The notes beneath the pieces were generated by a model that was not told the DNA's origin, ran no database searches, and saw nothing but the letters and a program-made list of their open reading frames with translations. The position numbers and the translations under genes were made by a program. Below are positions 25,913 to 34,926 of a stretch of 55,543 nt of DNA, piece after piece. Within the stretch, counting starts at the first letter, position 1; the number at the start of each line of letters is the position of its first letter. This DNA comes from Alloalcanivorax gelatiniphagus (GTDB lineage Bacteria; Pseudomonadota; Gammaproteobacteria; Pseudomonadales; Alcanivoracaceae): assembly GCF_005938655.1 (NCBI RefSeq), contig NZ_VCQT01000032.1, positions 1 through 55,543 on the forward strand, read 5' to 3'.

Positions 25913-26667
25913 ACCGTATCCTGATCACCGGCGCCGCCAGCGGCATCGGCCTGGCCACCGCCCAACGCCTGCATGCCCGTGGCTGGCGCCTGGGCCTGCT
26001 GGATGTGAACGACCATGCCCTGCGCTCGCTGCACGCCGAACTGGGCGGCGACACCTGGTTCCGGGCCGTGGACGTGACCGACCCGGCCGCCTGCCAGGCC
26101 GCCGCCGACGACTTCGCCGCCCAGGCCGGGGGCCTGGATGTGCTGTTCAACAGCGCCGGGCTGCTGCGCATGGGGCCGGTGGAAGAAGTGGACCTGGCGG
26201 ACCATCACCGCACCCTGGAGATCAACGTGCTCGGGGTGCTGCACATGAGCCTGGCCTGCCTGCCCCATCTGAAACGCTCCGAGCGCCCCCGGGTGCTGAA
26301 CATGAGTTCCGCTTCGGCGTTGTACGGGGTGCCGGACCTGGCGGTCTACTCCGCCTCCAAGTTCGCGGTGCGCGGCCTCACCGAGGCGCTCAATCTGGAA
26401 TGGCGGCGGCACGGCATCCAGGTGCAGGACCTGATGCCGCCGTTCGTGAATACCCCGATGGTCACCGGCCAGACCTACCGGGCGCCGGTGCTGGAGCGCA
26501 TGGGCGTGAAGCTGAGCGCCGAGGACATCGCCCGCGCCGCGGAGCAGGCCCTGGAAAGCCAGCGGGTGCACACCCCGGTGGGGCTGCCGTTCCGGGTCAC
26601 GGTGCTGTTGGAGAAGCTGGCGCCACGCTGGGTGACCCGGGAGATCCTGCGCCACCTGAGCCGCTGA
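25909..26667 (+). CDS. SDR-family oxidoreductase of the BVMO operon
   Basis: 252 residues. TGAASGIGLATAQ is the cofactor loop, FNSAG the strand-4 motif, MSSASALYG and YSASKFAV the Ser-Tyr-Lys triad. The protein resembles SDRs acting on long-chain or alicyclic alcohols. Its ATG overlaps the hydrolase stop by 4 bases (ATGA). Probable role: oxidation of a secondary alcohol to the ketone used by the monooxygenase. It ends three bases before the convergent 3D-domain gene. Confidence 0.85.
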   Translation: MNRILITGAASGIGLATAQRLHARGWRLGLLDVNDHALRSLHAELGGDTWFRAVDVTDPAACQAAADDFAAQAGGLDVLFNSAGLLRMGPVEEVDLADHHRTLEINVLGVLHMSLACLPHLKRSERPRVLNMSSASALYGVPDLAVYSASKFAVRGLTEALNLEWRRHGIQVQDLMPPFVNTPMVTGQTYRAPVLERMGVKLSAEDIARAAEQALESQRVHTPVGLPFRVTVLLEKLAPRWVTREILRHLSR

Positions 26668-26670
26668 AGA

Positions 26671-27141
26671 CTATTCCTCGCCCCAGTGAATGATCACCCG
26701 GCGCCGGCCCCAGTCCCGCGCCGCGTCCTGGTCCTCGCCCATGTAGATGTCGATCTTGTTGCGCCAGCGGCTGTGCATCTTGTCGCGCACATACCAGACC
26801 CCGTCCAGCCCTTCGATGCGCACCGGGGTGCCGTAATCCAGGCCGGCGCCAATCAGGTCCCGGGACACGGCGATGGCTTTCATGCCGGGCACCAGGGTGT
26901 CGCCCCAGGCCGCCAGGCTGTGATCGTCGCCGGCGCCCTGGCCTTCCAGGGAATTGTAGGCGGTGGCGGTGACCGTGGTGCTGTCCTTGAACGCCTCGGC
27001 GGGGGGATTCCGGGCCGGCGCGGCAACCGGGGCGGCCACCCCCAGCACCGCCAGCAGCAGCGCCGCCGCCCGTGGCCGGCGCCCGCTTTCCGGTCTGAAC
27101 CCGCTCTTCACCTTCACGTGGCGATACTGTGTCGATGTCAT
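26671..27141 (-). CDS. 3D-domain protein (MltA-like fold), secreted
   Basis: 156 residues. A basic start (VKVKSG...RRPRAAA) is followed by a hydrophobic stretch (LLLAVLGVAAPVAAPA), a likely signal peptide. The 3D domain spans ~50-150: VTATAYNS, then GTPVRIEGLDGVWYVRDKMHSR and NKIDIYMG, with the aspartates of the family. Related domains occur in lytic transglycosylases and resuscitation factors; the substrate here is unknown. The start overlaps the start of the divergent hydrolase gene by about 13 bases, with only AGGGA as a ribosome site. Confidence 0.8.
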   Translation of the reverse strand: MTSTQYRHVKVKSGFRPESGRRPRAAALLLAVLGVAAPVAAPARNPPAEAFKDSTTVTATAYNSLEGQGAGDDHSLAAWGDTLVPGMKAIAVSRDLIGAGLDYGTPVRIEGLDGVWYVRDKMHSRWRNKIDIYMGEDQDAARDWGRRRVIIHWGEE

Positions 27142-28013
27142 CCAGATTCCCTGCCTTGCTATTGATGCTGTTCGGACTTAACGCCTGCGCCACCCAGCCC
27201 ACGCCGGCTCCGCCGGAGGCCCGGCTGTGGCCCGCCGAGGGCACGCCCCGGGGCACCCTGGTGGCTCTGCACAGTTTCGGCGACCACGACGACGCCTTCA
27301 ATCTGGCGGCGCCGGCGCTGGCCCGGGCCGGCTATACGGTGTACGCCTTCGACCAGGCCGGCTTCGGTGAGCGCACCCTGGAGGACGGCCGCTGGGCCGG
27401 CGAGGACCGGCTGGTGGCGGACGCCGCCGCCATGGTCCGCCAGGCGGCCCGCCAGCAACCGGGCCGGCCGCTCTATCTGCTCGGCGAGAGCCTGGGCGGC
27501 GCCGTGGCCATGCTGGTGGCGGCGCGCCACCCGGAACTGCCGGTGGACGGCCTGATCCTGGCCGCGCCGGCGGTGCGCGAGGGCATTCGACTGCGTTACG
27601 GCTGGAACGTTCTGATCGCCGCCGCCGCCACCCTGGCGCCGGGTTACAAGCTCACCGTGGACCGTCCGCCGGACGATCCCCGGCTGGCGCCCGCCGCCGC
27701 CCGGCGCCTGGCGGACGACCCACGGGTGATGCGCCGGGTGCGCATGGACGCCTACTGGGGGCTGATCAAGCTGGCCGACAACGCCAGCGACGCGGCCCCC
27801 TCCCTGACCCTGCCCACCCTGGTGCTGTACGGCGGCCTGGATACCTCGGTGCCGGCGGTGGGCATCGAGCGGCTCAACCAGCACCTGGGGGAGCGGGGCG
27901 ATTATCGGTACTTCCCGGACGGCCCGCACCTGCTTTTGCAGGGCCGCCACTGGCCGGCGGTGGTGGAGGCCATCGAGCAATGGCTGGCGGACCAGCCCCG
28001 GTTGCCGCACTGA
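27129..28013 (+). CDS. Alpha/beta hydrolase lipoprotein, lysophospholipase-like
   Basis: About 294 residues. FPALLLMLFGLNAC gives a lipobox ending at Cys-19 or 20, so the protein should be envelope-anchored. LVALHSFGDHDDAF is the oxyanion strand, LLGESLGGAVAML holds the serine (GESLGG), and GGLDTSVP and DGPHLLLQG the Asp and His. It belongs to the monoacylglycerol lipase/lysophospholipase group. GTG 27129 or ATG 27135 may start it; neither has a clear ribosome site. Start region overlaps the divergent 3D-domain gene. Confidence 0.82.
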   Translation: MSMSSRFPALLLMLFGLNACATQPTPAPPEARLWPAEGTPRGTLVALHSFGDHDDAFNLAAPALARAGYTVYAFDQAGFGERTLEDGRWAGEDRLVADAAAMVRQAARQQPGRPLYLLGESLGGAVAMLVAARHPELPVDGLILAAPAVREGIRLRYGWNVLIAAAATLAPGYKLTVDRPPDDPRLAPAAARRLADDPRVMRRVRMDAYWGLIKLADNASDAAPSLTLPTLVLYGGLDTSVPAVGIERLNQHLGERGDYRYFPDGPHLLLQGRHWPAVVEAIEQWLADQPRLPH

Positions 28014-28104
28014 CGGCGCGGCGGCGGCGATCAGGCCCCGGTATCGGCGCCGGAATTTGCTAGGCTTGCCGTTATCGCCCCCCTTTCCAGGAGATAACGG
28101 CACC

Positions 28105-28938
28105 ATGAGCAAACGGGTTCTGATCACCGGCGGCAATTCCGGCATTGGTTTGTGCACGGCGGAACAACTGGCGGCGCGTGGCGCCGAGGTGATTCTCGCC
28201 TGCCGCGACCAGGCCAAGGGCCAGGCGGCACTGGCGCGCATCAAGCACAACACGCCGAACGCCCGGGTGCGGGTGGTGAGCCTGGATCTGGCGGATCTGG
28301 CGCGGGTGCGCGGCGTGGCCCGCCAGCTCAACGACGAACTGGACGGCCTGGACGTGCTGATCAACAACGCCGGGGTGGTACCGCGCCGCCAGCAGTTCAC
28401 CGCCGACGGCTTCGAGATGCAGTTCGGCGTCAACTATCTGGCCCCCGTGCTGCTGACCCATCTGCTGCTGCCACTGCTGCAGCAGCGGCCCGGCGCCCGG
28501 GTGGTGCACGTGGCCTCGGTGGCCCACTGGCTGGGCCGCATCAACCCGGGCACCTGGCGCGGCCGCCGGCCCTACTTGATGCTGGACGCCTACGGCCAGT
28601 CCAAGCTTGGCAACATTCTGTTCAGCGATGTGCTGGCCCAGCGGCTGGCCGGGCAGGACATCACCAGCAATGCCCTGCACCCGGGCGGCGTGGACACGCC
28701 CATCTTCCGCTACACGCCGGGGCTGCTGATGAAGGCGATCCGCCCCACCCTGACCACGCCGGAAAACGCCGCCCGCCTGCCGGTGAGCCTGGCCCTGGAC
28801 GACCGCTACAACGGCGTCACCGGCGGCTACTTCGACGCCAAGGGCCCGGCCACCCGGTCCCCCCGGGCGCGCAACAAGGCCAGCGCCGAAAAGCTCTATC
28901 AGGAAAGCATGAAGCTGCTGGGAATCAATCCGCTGTAA
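28105..28938 (+). CDS. SDR-family oxidoreductase, retinol-dehydrogenase-like
   Basis: 277 residues. TGGNSGIGLCTAEQLAARG, INNAGVV, VHVASVA and YGQSKLGNILF (YxxxK) give the full SDR set. 'PGGVDTPIFRYTP' after the active site is typical of the RDH/WW-oxidoreductase-like group that acts on lipophilic alcohols. AGGAG twelve bases before ATG supports this start. It is convergent with the ACP phosphodiesterase gene. Substrate is unknown. Confidence 0.85.
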   Translation: MSKRVLITGGNSGIGLCTAEQLAARGAEVILACRDQAKGQAALARIKHNTPNARVRVVSLDLADLARVRGVARQLNDELDGLDVLINNAGVVPRRQQFTADGFEMQFGVNYLAPVLLTHLLLPLLQQRPGARVVHVASVAHWLGRINPGTWRGRRPYLMLDAYGQSKLGNILFSDVLAQRLAGQDITSNALHPGGVDTPIFRYTPGLLMKAIRPTLTTPENAARLPVSLALDDRYNGVTGGYFDAKGPATRSPRARNKASAEKLYQESMKLLGINPL

Positions 28939-29544
28939 TCAATCCGGTTGAGAGGGCGCCTGCTCCAGGGCCTGCTCGGCCACCGCCCGCTGCAGGCCGG
29001 GATAGAGCTCCAGGAACACCTGCTCCAGATGCTCGTAGTGGTGTTCGATGTCGGCCTGGCAGCCCTGGAAGCGGTTGGCGAAACGCACCCGGGCGGCGAT
29101 CCGGTCCAGGGCCCGGCCCACGGTGTCCAGCTCGGCGTAATGACGCACCCAGTCCTGGGCCACCATGCGCTCCACCACCGCCCGCATGGGCACCGGCATC
29201 AGCGCCCGCCCCTCCAACAACAACCGGTAGTCCCGGTCGATGGCCTGGTGCAGCGGCTGGTCGTGGAAGCGCGCCCAGTGACGCACCAGAAAATGGTCGA
29301 ACAGCACATCCAGGGCCACCCCGGCGAACCGCCGCCGGGGCGCGGCGAACAGCTGCCGGCTGTGACGCACCGGCGGGTGATCGTCGGTGACCCGGTCCAC
29401 CAGCCGGTGGTTGAGCAGCCCCCGCCGCACCGGCTCCGGCAGTTGTTCCTCGCGCACCCCGCGCATGAAATCCCCGAGCAGGTTGCCCACCTTGGACGGG
29501 GCGGTGGGCTGTGCCAGGGCCAGGTGGGCGAAGTAATTCAAGGC
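28939..29544 (-). CDS. ACP phosphodiesterase (AcpH-like)
   Basis: 201 residues beginning LNYFAHLALAQ and continuing VGNLLGDFMRGV...VRRGLLNHRLVDRVTDDHP, the AcpH pattern (HD-like fold with Asp and His metal ligands). It removes the phosphopantetheine from holo-ACP in E. coli. The likely start is TTG at 29544, which overlaps the end of the upstream acetyltransferase gene by seven bases; a GGAG lies about 11 bases before it. A longer frame exists but has no family similarity. It forms a partner in function to the phosphopantetheinyl transferase at 14129. Confidence 0.85.
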   Translation of the reverse strand, partial: ALNYFAHLALAQPTAPSKVGNLLGDFMRGVREEQLPEPVRRGLLNHRLVDRVTDDHPPVRHSRQLFAAPRRRFAGVALDVLFDHFLVRHWARFHDQPLHQAIDRDYRLLLEGRALMPVPMRAVVERMVAQDWVRHYAELDTVGRALDRIAARVRFANRFQGCQADIEHHYEHLEQVFLELYPGLQRAVAEQALEQAPSQPD

Positions 29545-30134
29545 CGCTGCCGCTCCAGCAGGAAGCGCAGATTCTGGCGCACCGCCGGCCATTCCTGATT
29601 GATGATGGAAAACACCACGGTGTCGCGGTAAATGCCGTCGGCGGTCACCGTATGGTTGCGCAGCACGCCATCCTGCTTGGCGCCGAGCCGGGCGATGGCG
29701 GCCCGCGATGCCCGGTTGTGCCAGTGGGTACGAAATTCCACCGCGATGGCGTCCAGGCTCTCGAAGGCATGACGCAGCAGCAGCCACTTGCACTCGGTGT
29801 TGACGCCGGTGCGCTGATAGCGGCCGGCGTACCAGGTGTGGCCCAGTTCCAGACGGCGGTTGTCTTCGTCCACCTTGAAGAACCGGGTGGTGCCGATCAC
29901 CCGGCCACTTTCCCGGTGGCGCACCGCGAACGGCAGGTCGCCCTGGTCGCGGCCGGCCAGGGCGGCTTGGATGTAGTCGTCCACCCGCTGCGGGGCCGGC
30001 GCGAAGGTAAACCAGAGTTTCCAGAGTTCACCGTCCCGACAGGCCTCGGTCAGGTCGTCGGCGTGGGACGGAGCCAGGGGTTCCAGGCATACCCGGTCCC
30101 CTTCAAGGGTGACCGGTTCGATCCAGCGGGCCAT
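29538..30134 (-). CDS. GNAT-family N-acetyltransferase (RimJ/RimL-like)
   Basis: 198 residues. VTLEGDRVCLEPLAPSHADDL and GRVIGTTRFFKVDEDNRRLELGHTWYAGRYQRTGVNTECK follow the RimJ/RimL-type GNAT layout; NRASRAAIARLGAKQDG is the CoA-binding end. Transfers acetyl from acetyl-CoA to an amine, substrate unknown. ATG 30134 has GGGAG seven bases before it; the upstream ATG at 30182 has no such signal. The 3' end overlaps the ACP phosphodiesterase gene. Confidence 0.88.
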   Translation of the reverse strand: MARWIEPVTLEGDRVCLEPLAPSHADDLTEACRDGELWKLWFTFAPAPQRVDDYIQAALAGRDQGDLPFAVRHRESGRVIGTTRFFKVDEDNRRLELGHTWYAGRYQRTGVNTECKWLLLRHAFESLDAIAVEFRTHWHNRASRAAIARLGAKQDGVLRNHTVTADGIYRDTVVFSIINQEWPAVRQNLRFLLERQRP

Positions 30135-30215
30135 GGGGCGCTCCCGGATGAATGAGGGAAACAGCAGCATAGCGCAGGGCACCGCACGGCGCAGGTGGCG
30201 CGGTGCCCGTGTGGT

Positions 30216-30647
30216 TTATTGGGGGGTGGTCGGTTTAGTGGCCGGTTTAGTGGCCGAATCGGCGGCCGGGGCGTTCATTTGTTTGCGGATGCGCTGCAAA
30301 GCCGGCGGCACCGCGTCGCAGCGGGCGGCGCCCTGGTCGCAGGCCACGCAATCGGCGGCGGCGCTGGCGGCCATGGTCAGATTGATGCGGTAGGCCAGCT
30401 GCGGCAACTTGGCGGCCCGGTCGCGCAGGGCCAGGGCCTGCTCATGGAGGGCGCCGTGCTCGGCGCGGCACTGCTTGAGCGCGGCTTGATCCGCCGGGTC
30501 GTAGTCCTTTTTGAAAGCCTGGCCGCCGCCGTGAAGCGTCTCCAGCTCGGCGATCATGCCGTTGATCCGCTCCGGATTGTCCGGCGTCAGCGCCAGGGCC
30601 GGGCCGGTCAGGCACAGCGCCAGGGTCGAAATCAGCAGGCGTTTCAT
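30216..30647 (-). CDS. Secreted protein of unknown function
   Basis: 143 residues with a signal peptide (LLISTLALCLTGPALA, cleavage before LTPDN). The mature part is helical with three cysteines (KQCRAEH, DCVACDQGAARC) and ends in an Ala/Thr/Pro-rich tail (TKPATKPTTPQ). Not recognised. AGGAG eight bases before ATG. It may be a small periplasmic helical bundle. Confidence 0.7.
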   Translation of the reverse strand: MKRLLISTLALCLTGPALALTPDNPERINGMIAELETLHGGGQAFKKDYDPADQAALKQCRAEHGALHEQALALRDRAAKLPQLAYRINLTMAASAAADCVACDQGAARCDAVPPALQRIRKQMNAPAADSATKPATKPTTPQ

Positions 30648-30758
30648 GGTGGTGCTCCTTTTTCTTGTTCGGTTTTTATTGTTCGGGACGGTTCAGGTCC
30701 TTGTGACGGCCGGGACTCAGCCCGGCCGTGCTCTGAGACCGGCCGGCGGCCCGGGAGT

Positions 30759-31172
<414 letters not shown>

Positions 31173-31239
31173 TCACACCCCGACCATGCGGGAGAAGCAA
31201 TTTACAAAACCCGGGGTGAGACCGGAGCGCCGCTGAGAC

Positions 31240-31245
31240 TATAAT
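31240..31245 (+). promoter_or_regulatory. Sigma70-like -10 box for the PTPS-like gene
   Basis: A perfect TATAAT lies 39 bases before the ATG at 31284. The -35 region at 17 bases upstream is poor (TGAGAC), so an upstream element or activator may help. Confidence 0.5.
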
Positions 31246-31283
31246 GGCCGCCCTGCTTGCAACCCCTTTCAAACAAGAGACTT

Positions 31284-32195
31284 ATGGCCACCCTGTTCGT
31301 TGAAAACCTGACCGTGGTGGACTTTTCCTACCTGCACGCCAAACGCGGCATGGTGGGGGAGTCCTGGATCGTCGATCTGGAACTGTCCGGCGATCTCGAT
31401 GCCCAGGGCATGGTGTTCGACTTCGGACGCATCAAGAAAACCGTCAAACAGACCGTGGACGAGCGCGTGGACCACCGGCTGCTGGTGCCGGCGGGCAGCG
31501 ACCAGCTCAACCTGCATGTCCGGGACGACGACCACCTGGGCCTGACCTGGACCTATCTGGCCGGCGAGATCCGCATGGTGACCCCCGCCTCCGGCGTGCT
31601 GGAACTGCCCGGCACGGAAGTCAGCAAAGCCGGCGTGACCCTCTACCTGCTGGATCTGATCCGCGACACGGTGCCGTCCAACGTCAGCGAGATCCAGGTG
31701 ATTCTGCGCGAACAGGACACCGGCACCGCGCCCTTCTACCACTATTCCCACGGCCTCAAGAAACACGACGGCAATTGCCAGCGCATCGCCCACGGCCACC
31801 GCTCCGGTATCGAGATTTTCGAGAATGGCCGCCGCAGCCGGTACTGGGAAAAGCTGTGGGCGGACCGCTGGGAAGACATCTACATCGGTACCCGCGAAGA
31901 CCTGGAAGGCACCTACTACGTGGAGGAGACCCCGCACCACCGGTTCCGCTACGACGCCCCCCAGGGCCACTTCGAGCTGGTGATTCCCGAGGACCACTGC
32001 TATCTGGTGGACACCGATTCCACGGTGGAGAACCTGGCCGAGCACATCGCCAGTGAACTGGCCCGGGAAGCCCCCGGCAAGCGCTTCCGGGTGCGCGCCT
32101 TCGAAGGCGTGGGCAAGGGCGCCATCGCCGAAGCCGGCGAGGAAAACCCGCGTCTGGGCAACGGCGGCTGGCTGCGGGGCACCTCGGTATTCTGA
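31284..32195 (+). CDS. 6-pyruvoyl-tetrahydropterin synthase family protein, two-domain
   Basis: 303 residues, about twice the usual length of a PTPS/QueD. The first half (LTVVDFSYLHAKRGMVGESW, VDHRLLVP) is a divergent PTPS domain. The second half has NCQRIAHGHRSGIEIFENGR, the Cys...HGH motif, and DTDSTVENLAEHIASELA, the typical end motif. Family role: pterin or 6-carboxytetrahydropterin synthesis from dihydroneopterin triphosphate, with zinc bound by histidines. Its substrate would be made by the GTP cyclohydrolase FolE2 present later in the window. ATG 31284 follows AAGAGA. Confidence 0.8.
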   Translation: MATLFVENLTVVDFSYLHAKRGMVGESWIVDLELSGDLDAQGMVFDFGRIKKTVKQTVDERVDHRLLVPAGSDQLNLHVRDDDHLGLTWTYLAGEIRMVTPASGVLELPGTEVSKAGVTLYLLDLIRDTVPSNVSEIQVILREQDTGTAPFYHYSHGLKKHDGNCQRIAHGHRSGIEIFENGRRSRYWEKLWADRWEDIYIGTREDLEGTYYVEETPHHRFRYDAPQGHFELVIPEDHCYLVDTDSTVENLAEHIASELAREAPGKRFRVRAFEGVGKGAIAEAGEENPRLGNGGWLRGTSVF

Positions 32196-32204
32196 GGTGC
32201 CCGC

Positions 32205-33155
32205 TCAGGGGTCTTCCTTGAGAATCTGCTCCGCTTCTTCCTGAATCAGCCGGCGCAGCCAGCGGTGCGCCGCGTTGTGATGCAGCAACGGCGACCAGGC
32301 CATCTTCAATTCGAACTCCGGGATATCGAACGGCGGCGGCTTGATCACCAGCTGCGAATTCTGCGCCTGCATGCGCGCCACCCGGCTGGGCAGGGTGGCC
32401 ACCAGATCGTTGTTCATGGCCAGCAGACCGGGCATCTGATAGTGGCGGGTAAAGATACTGATCTTGCGGCTGCGCCCCAGGCGCTGCAGGGCGTGGTCGA
32501 TCCAGCCCAGCCCGCCCAGTTTCTCCGGGTTCATGCCGAAGCCCACCCCGAAGCCGGTTTTCGACACCCAGATATGCTGGGCGGACAGGTAGCTGTCCAG
32601 GTCGAAATGGCGGGCGATGGGGTTATCCCGGTTGAGCAGGCAGGAAAAGGTATCCCGCCACAGGGTCACCTGGTGGAAGGACCCGGGGATCTCGTTGAAG
32701 CGGTTCAGGGCCATGTCCACCCGACCCTGCTCCATGTCCGGGTAGCTCACGTCCGAGGGCGTGACGAAATCCAGCACCACGTCCGGTGCTTCCTCCCGCA
32801 GGCGCCGCACGATGTGCGGCACCAGGGTGCCCTCCGCGTAATCGCTGGTCATGATGCGGAACACCCGGCGGCTCTCCGCCGGCCGGAAGCCGTCCTCCGG
32901 CGTGAACAGCGACTCGGCCTGGGCGATCAGCTGGCGCACCAGCGGCTGCAACTCCTGGGCCCGGTCGGTGGCGGTCATGCCTTCGCTGGTGCGGATCAGC
33001 AAGGGGTCACCGAACATCAGCCGCAGCCGCTTGAGGCTGTTGCTCATGGCCGGCTGGGTGATGCCCAACTGCTCGGCGGCACGGGTCACGTTCTTCTCGC
33101 GGAGAAGCACGTCCAGGTACTTGAGCAGGTTGAGATCGGCGCTGGCGATGTTCAT
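32205..33155 (-). CDS. LysR-family transcriptional regulator
   Basis: 316 residues. The N-terminal helix-turn-helix reads NVTRAAEQLGITQPAMSNSLKRLR; the effector domain covers ~95-300 (FRIMTSDYAEGTLVPHIVRRL). The segment MSNSLKRLRLMFGDPLLIRT is that of the NodD/LeuO-like subgroup. Nothing nearby shows a clear target, as the PTPS-like gene is convergent and the Arc-like gene divergent. ATG 33155 is chosen at the start of similarity. Confidence 0.85.
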   Translation of the reverse strand: MNIASADLNLLKYLDVLLREKNVTRAAEQLGITQPAMSNSLKRLRLMFGDPLLIRTSEGMTATDRAQELQPLVRQLIAQAESLFTPEDGFRPAESRRVFRIMTSDYAEGTLVPHIVRRLREEAPDVVLDFVTPSDVSYPDMEQGRVDMALNRFNEIPGSFHQVTLWRDTFSCLLNRDNPIARHFDLDSYLSAQHIWVSKTGFGVGFGMNPEKLGGLGWIDHALQRLGRSRKISIFTRHYQMPGLLAMNNDLVATLPSRVARMQAQNSQLVIKPPPFDIPEFELKMAWSPLLHHNAAHRWLRRLIQEEAEQILKEDP

Positions 33156-33309
33156 GGCGGGGCTCGACGGAAACCGGAAAACCGGCGGAGTATAGCACCG
33201 CGCCGGTGTTAACTCCGTCACTGTCCGGACAGATCATGGCGCTTTGCCACTCGCAGGATTGAAAAAAAGTGCGTATCTTGAGCGTTTTCCAACAGCCTCA
33301 GTAGGGACT

Positions 33310-33582
33310 ATGAAGCAGGACGCCACCAGTCAGGCGCAGAAGTTCGTGGTGCGGTTCCCGTGTGACATGCGCGGCCGCATCGCCGAGGTCGCCGCGCTCA
33401 ACCACCGCAGCATGAACGCCGAGATCGTCGCCCGGTTACAGCACAGCCTGGCGAACTGGTCCACGCTGGAGCCCACCACCGCCGACGCCATCCCGGTGGG
33501 GCGTGAAGAACAGGTGTTGCTGCAACGCTTCCGGTTGCTCTCCCCGGCCCGGCAACGGGCGCTGCTCGGCCTGTTGGACTGA
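33310..33582 (+). CDS. Arc-like ribbon-helix-helix DNA-binding protein
   Basis: 90 residues. KFVVRFPCDMRGRIAEVAALNHRSMNAEIVARLQ is the Arc/Mnt ribbon-helix-helix (strand FVVRFP, then helices with NHRSMNAEI). The C-terminal 40 residues are family-typical in marine gammaproteobacteria but of unknown role. AGGGAC precedes the ATG. It is 108 bases before a diguanylate cyclase gene on the same strand and may control it. Confidence 0.85.
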   Translation: MKQDATSQAQKFVVRFPCDMRGRIAEVAALNHRSMNAEIVARLQHSLANWSTLEPTTADAIPVGREEQVLLQRFRLLSPARQRALLGLLD

Positions 33583-33690
33583 TCCGTCCGGCGCCCCGGT
33601 CGGGGGAGCATTGCTAACACCTTTGCTGTTACTCTACTTTCGTCTTTTTAATCCGATGGTCACGACTGGCCGGACGGCCGTGTCGATGGG

Positions 33691-34926
33691 GTGGAACCTA
33701 ATTTGAAGGACGAATCGCAAAGGCTGAACGTTTTGCCCAGCGGCCGCGATCTGCGCCTGCCCTGGCACCTGCGTCTGCCCGCGCCACTGGAACGGGATTT
33801 CGCCGAGTTCTTCCGCAACAGCGTCGCCAAGGTGGCGCCCTGGGCCGCGCTCAACGTGGTGGTGCTGCTGGTGTTGGCACTGGCTCTGGAACTCTATATT
33901 TCGCCGGAAGTGGCGGCGCGCACCTGGCGGCCGCGACTGCTGTGCGCGATGCTGGCGGTGGCCACCATCCTGGTGGCGCGGCACGCCGAATGGCGGCGCT
34001 GGCTGCACAGCGCCAGCCTGGCGCTGGCGTTCTCGGTGGCGCTCACCGGCGACTGGATCGGCATGCGGGTGGACCATCCACTGGCGTTCAGCCTGTTTCT
34101 GCAAACCTCGCTGGCGATTCTGCTGATGTCGGTGCTGCTCAGGGTACCCTTCTACTGGGCGGTGACCGGCAGCCTGGCGATGATCGCGGCGCTGGCCGCC
34201 AGCCTCCACAACAGCCCGCACATCGACCACCAACTGGCCCTGGTGCTGTTGCTGCTGTCCCTGGCCAGCGCCAGCATGAGTCTGTTCGGCCAGTACATCT
34301 ATGAGCGTCTTCTGCGCCAGCACTTTCTCTCCGAGAACGTGCTGTTCCAGCACCGCGACGAGCTGCACTCCGCCAACCGGGTGCTGGAAAGCCAGGCCAC
34401 GGTGGATGGCCTCACCGGCTGTTTGAACCGGCGCGGCATGGAAAGCCGGCTCAATGAGCTGCTGCATGGCTTCGGCCGGGGCGGCACCGGCGAACGGGCC
34501 TCGGTGCTGCTGTTCGATATCGATTTCTTCAAGCAGTACAACGACACCTACGGCCACCAGGCCGGCGACGAATGCCTGAAGACCGTTGCGTCCATCCCCC
34601 GTGCCCTGACCCAGGGCGATAAGGACTTCGTGGCCCGCTACGGCGGTGAGGAGTTCATGGTGGTGCTGGCCAATACCAGCCTCAAGGACGCCCTGGTGTT
34701 CGCCGAGCGCCTGCGCACGCGCATCGAGCAGCTGGGCCTGCCCCACGCCGGCTCACGGGTCAGCCAGGTGGTGACCATCAGTATCGGGGTGGTGTGCGCC
34801 AGTGAGCGGGTCTCCGACGCCCCGGGCCTGATCAAGTGCGCCGATGAGGCGCTGTACCAGGCCAAGGGCGCCGGCCGCAACCGGGTGGCCTATATGAGCG
34901 ATCAGGGCCGGGTGGCGATGCTCTAA
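33691..34926 (+). CDS. Membrane-bound diguanylate cyclase (GGDEF)
   Basis: 411 residues. Six hydrophobic segments lie in residues ~50-215 (LNVVVLLVLALALELYI, LLCAMLAVATILVA, LALAFSVALTGDWIGM and others) and form the sensor part. The GGDEF domain is at ~230-400: ATVDGLTGCLNRRG, DIDFFKQYNDTYGH, and RYGGEEFMVVL with an intact GGEEF active site. It makes cyclic di-GMP at the inner membrane. GTG 33691 is the start. It overlaps convergently with the MFS gene by three bases, and an HD-GYP phosphodiesterase follows beyond that. Confidence 0.92.
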   Translation: MEPNLKDESQRLNVLPSGRDLRLPWHLRLPAPLERDFAEFFRNSVAKVAPWAALNVVVLLVLALALELYISPEVAARTWRPRLLCAMLAVATILVARHAEWRRWLHSASLALAFSVALTGDWIGMRVDHPLAFSLFLQTSLAILLMSVLLRVPFYWAVTGSLAMIAALAASLHNSPHIDHQLALVLLLLSLASASMSLFGQYIYERLLRQHFLSENVLFQHRDELHSANRVLESQATVDGLTGCLNRRGMESRLNELLHGFGRGGTGERASVLLFDIDFFKQYNDTYGHQAGDECLKTVASIPRALTQGDKDFVARYGGEEFMVVLANTSLKDALVFAERLRTRIEQLGLPHAGSRVSQVVTISIGVVCASERVSDAPGLIKCADEALYQAKGAGRNRVAYMSDQGRVAML

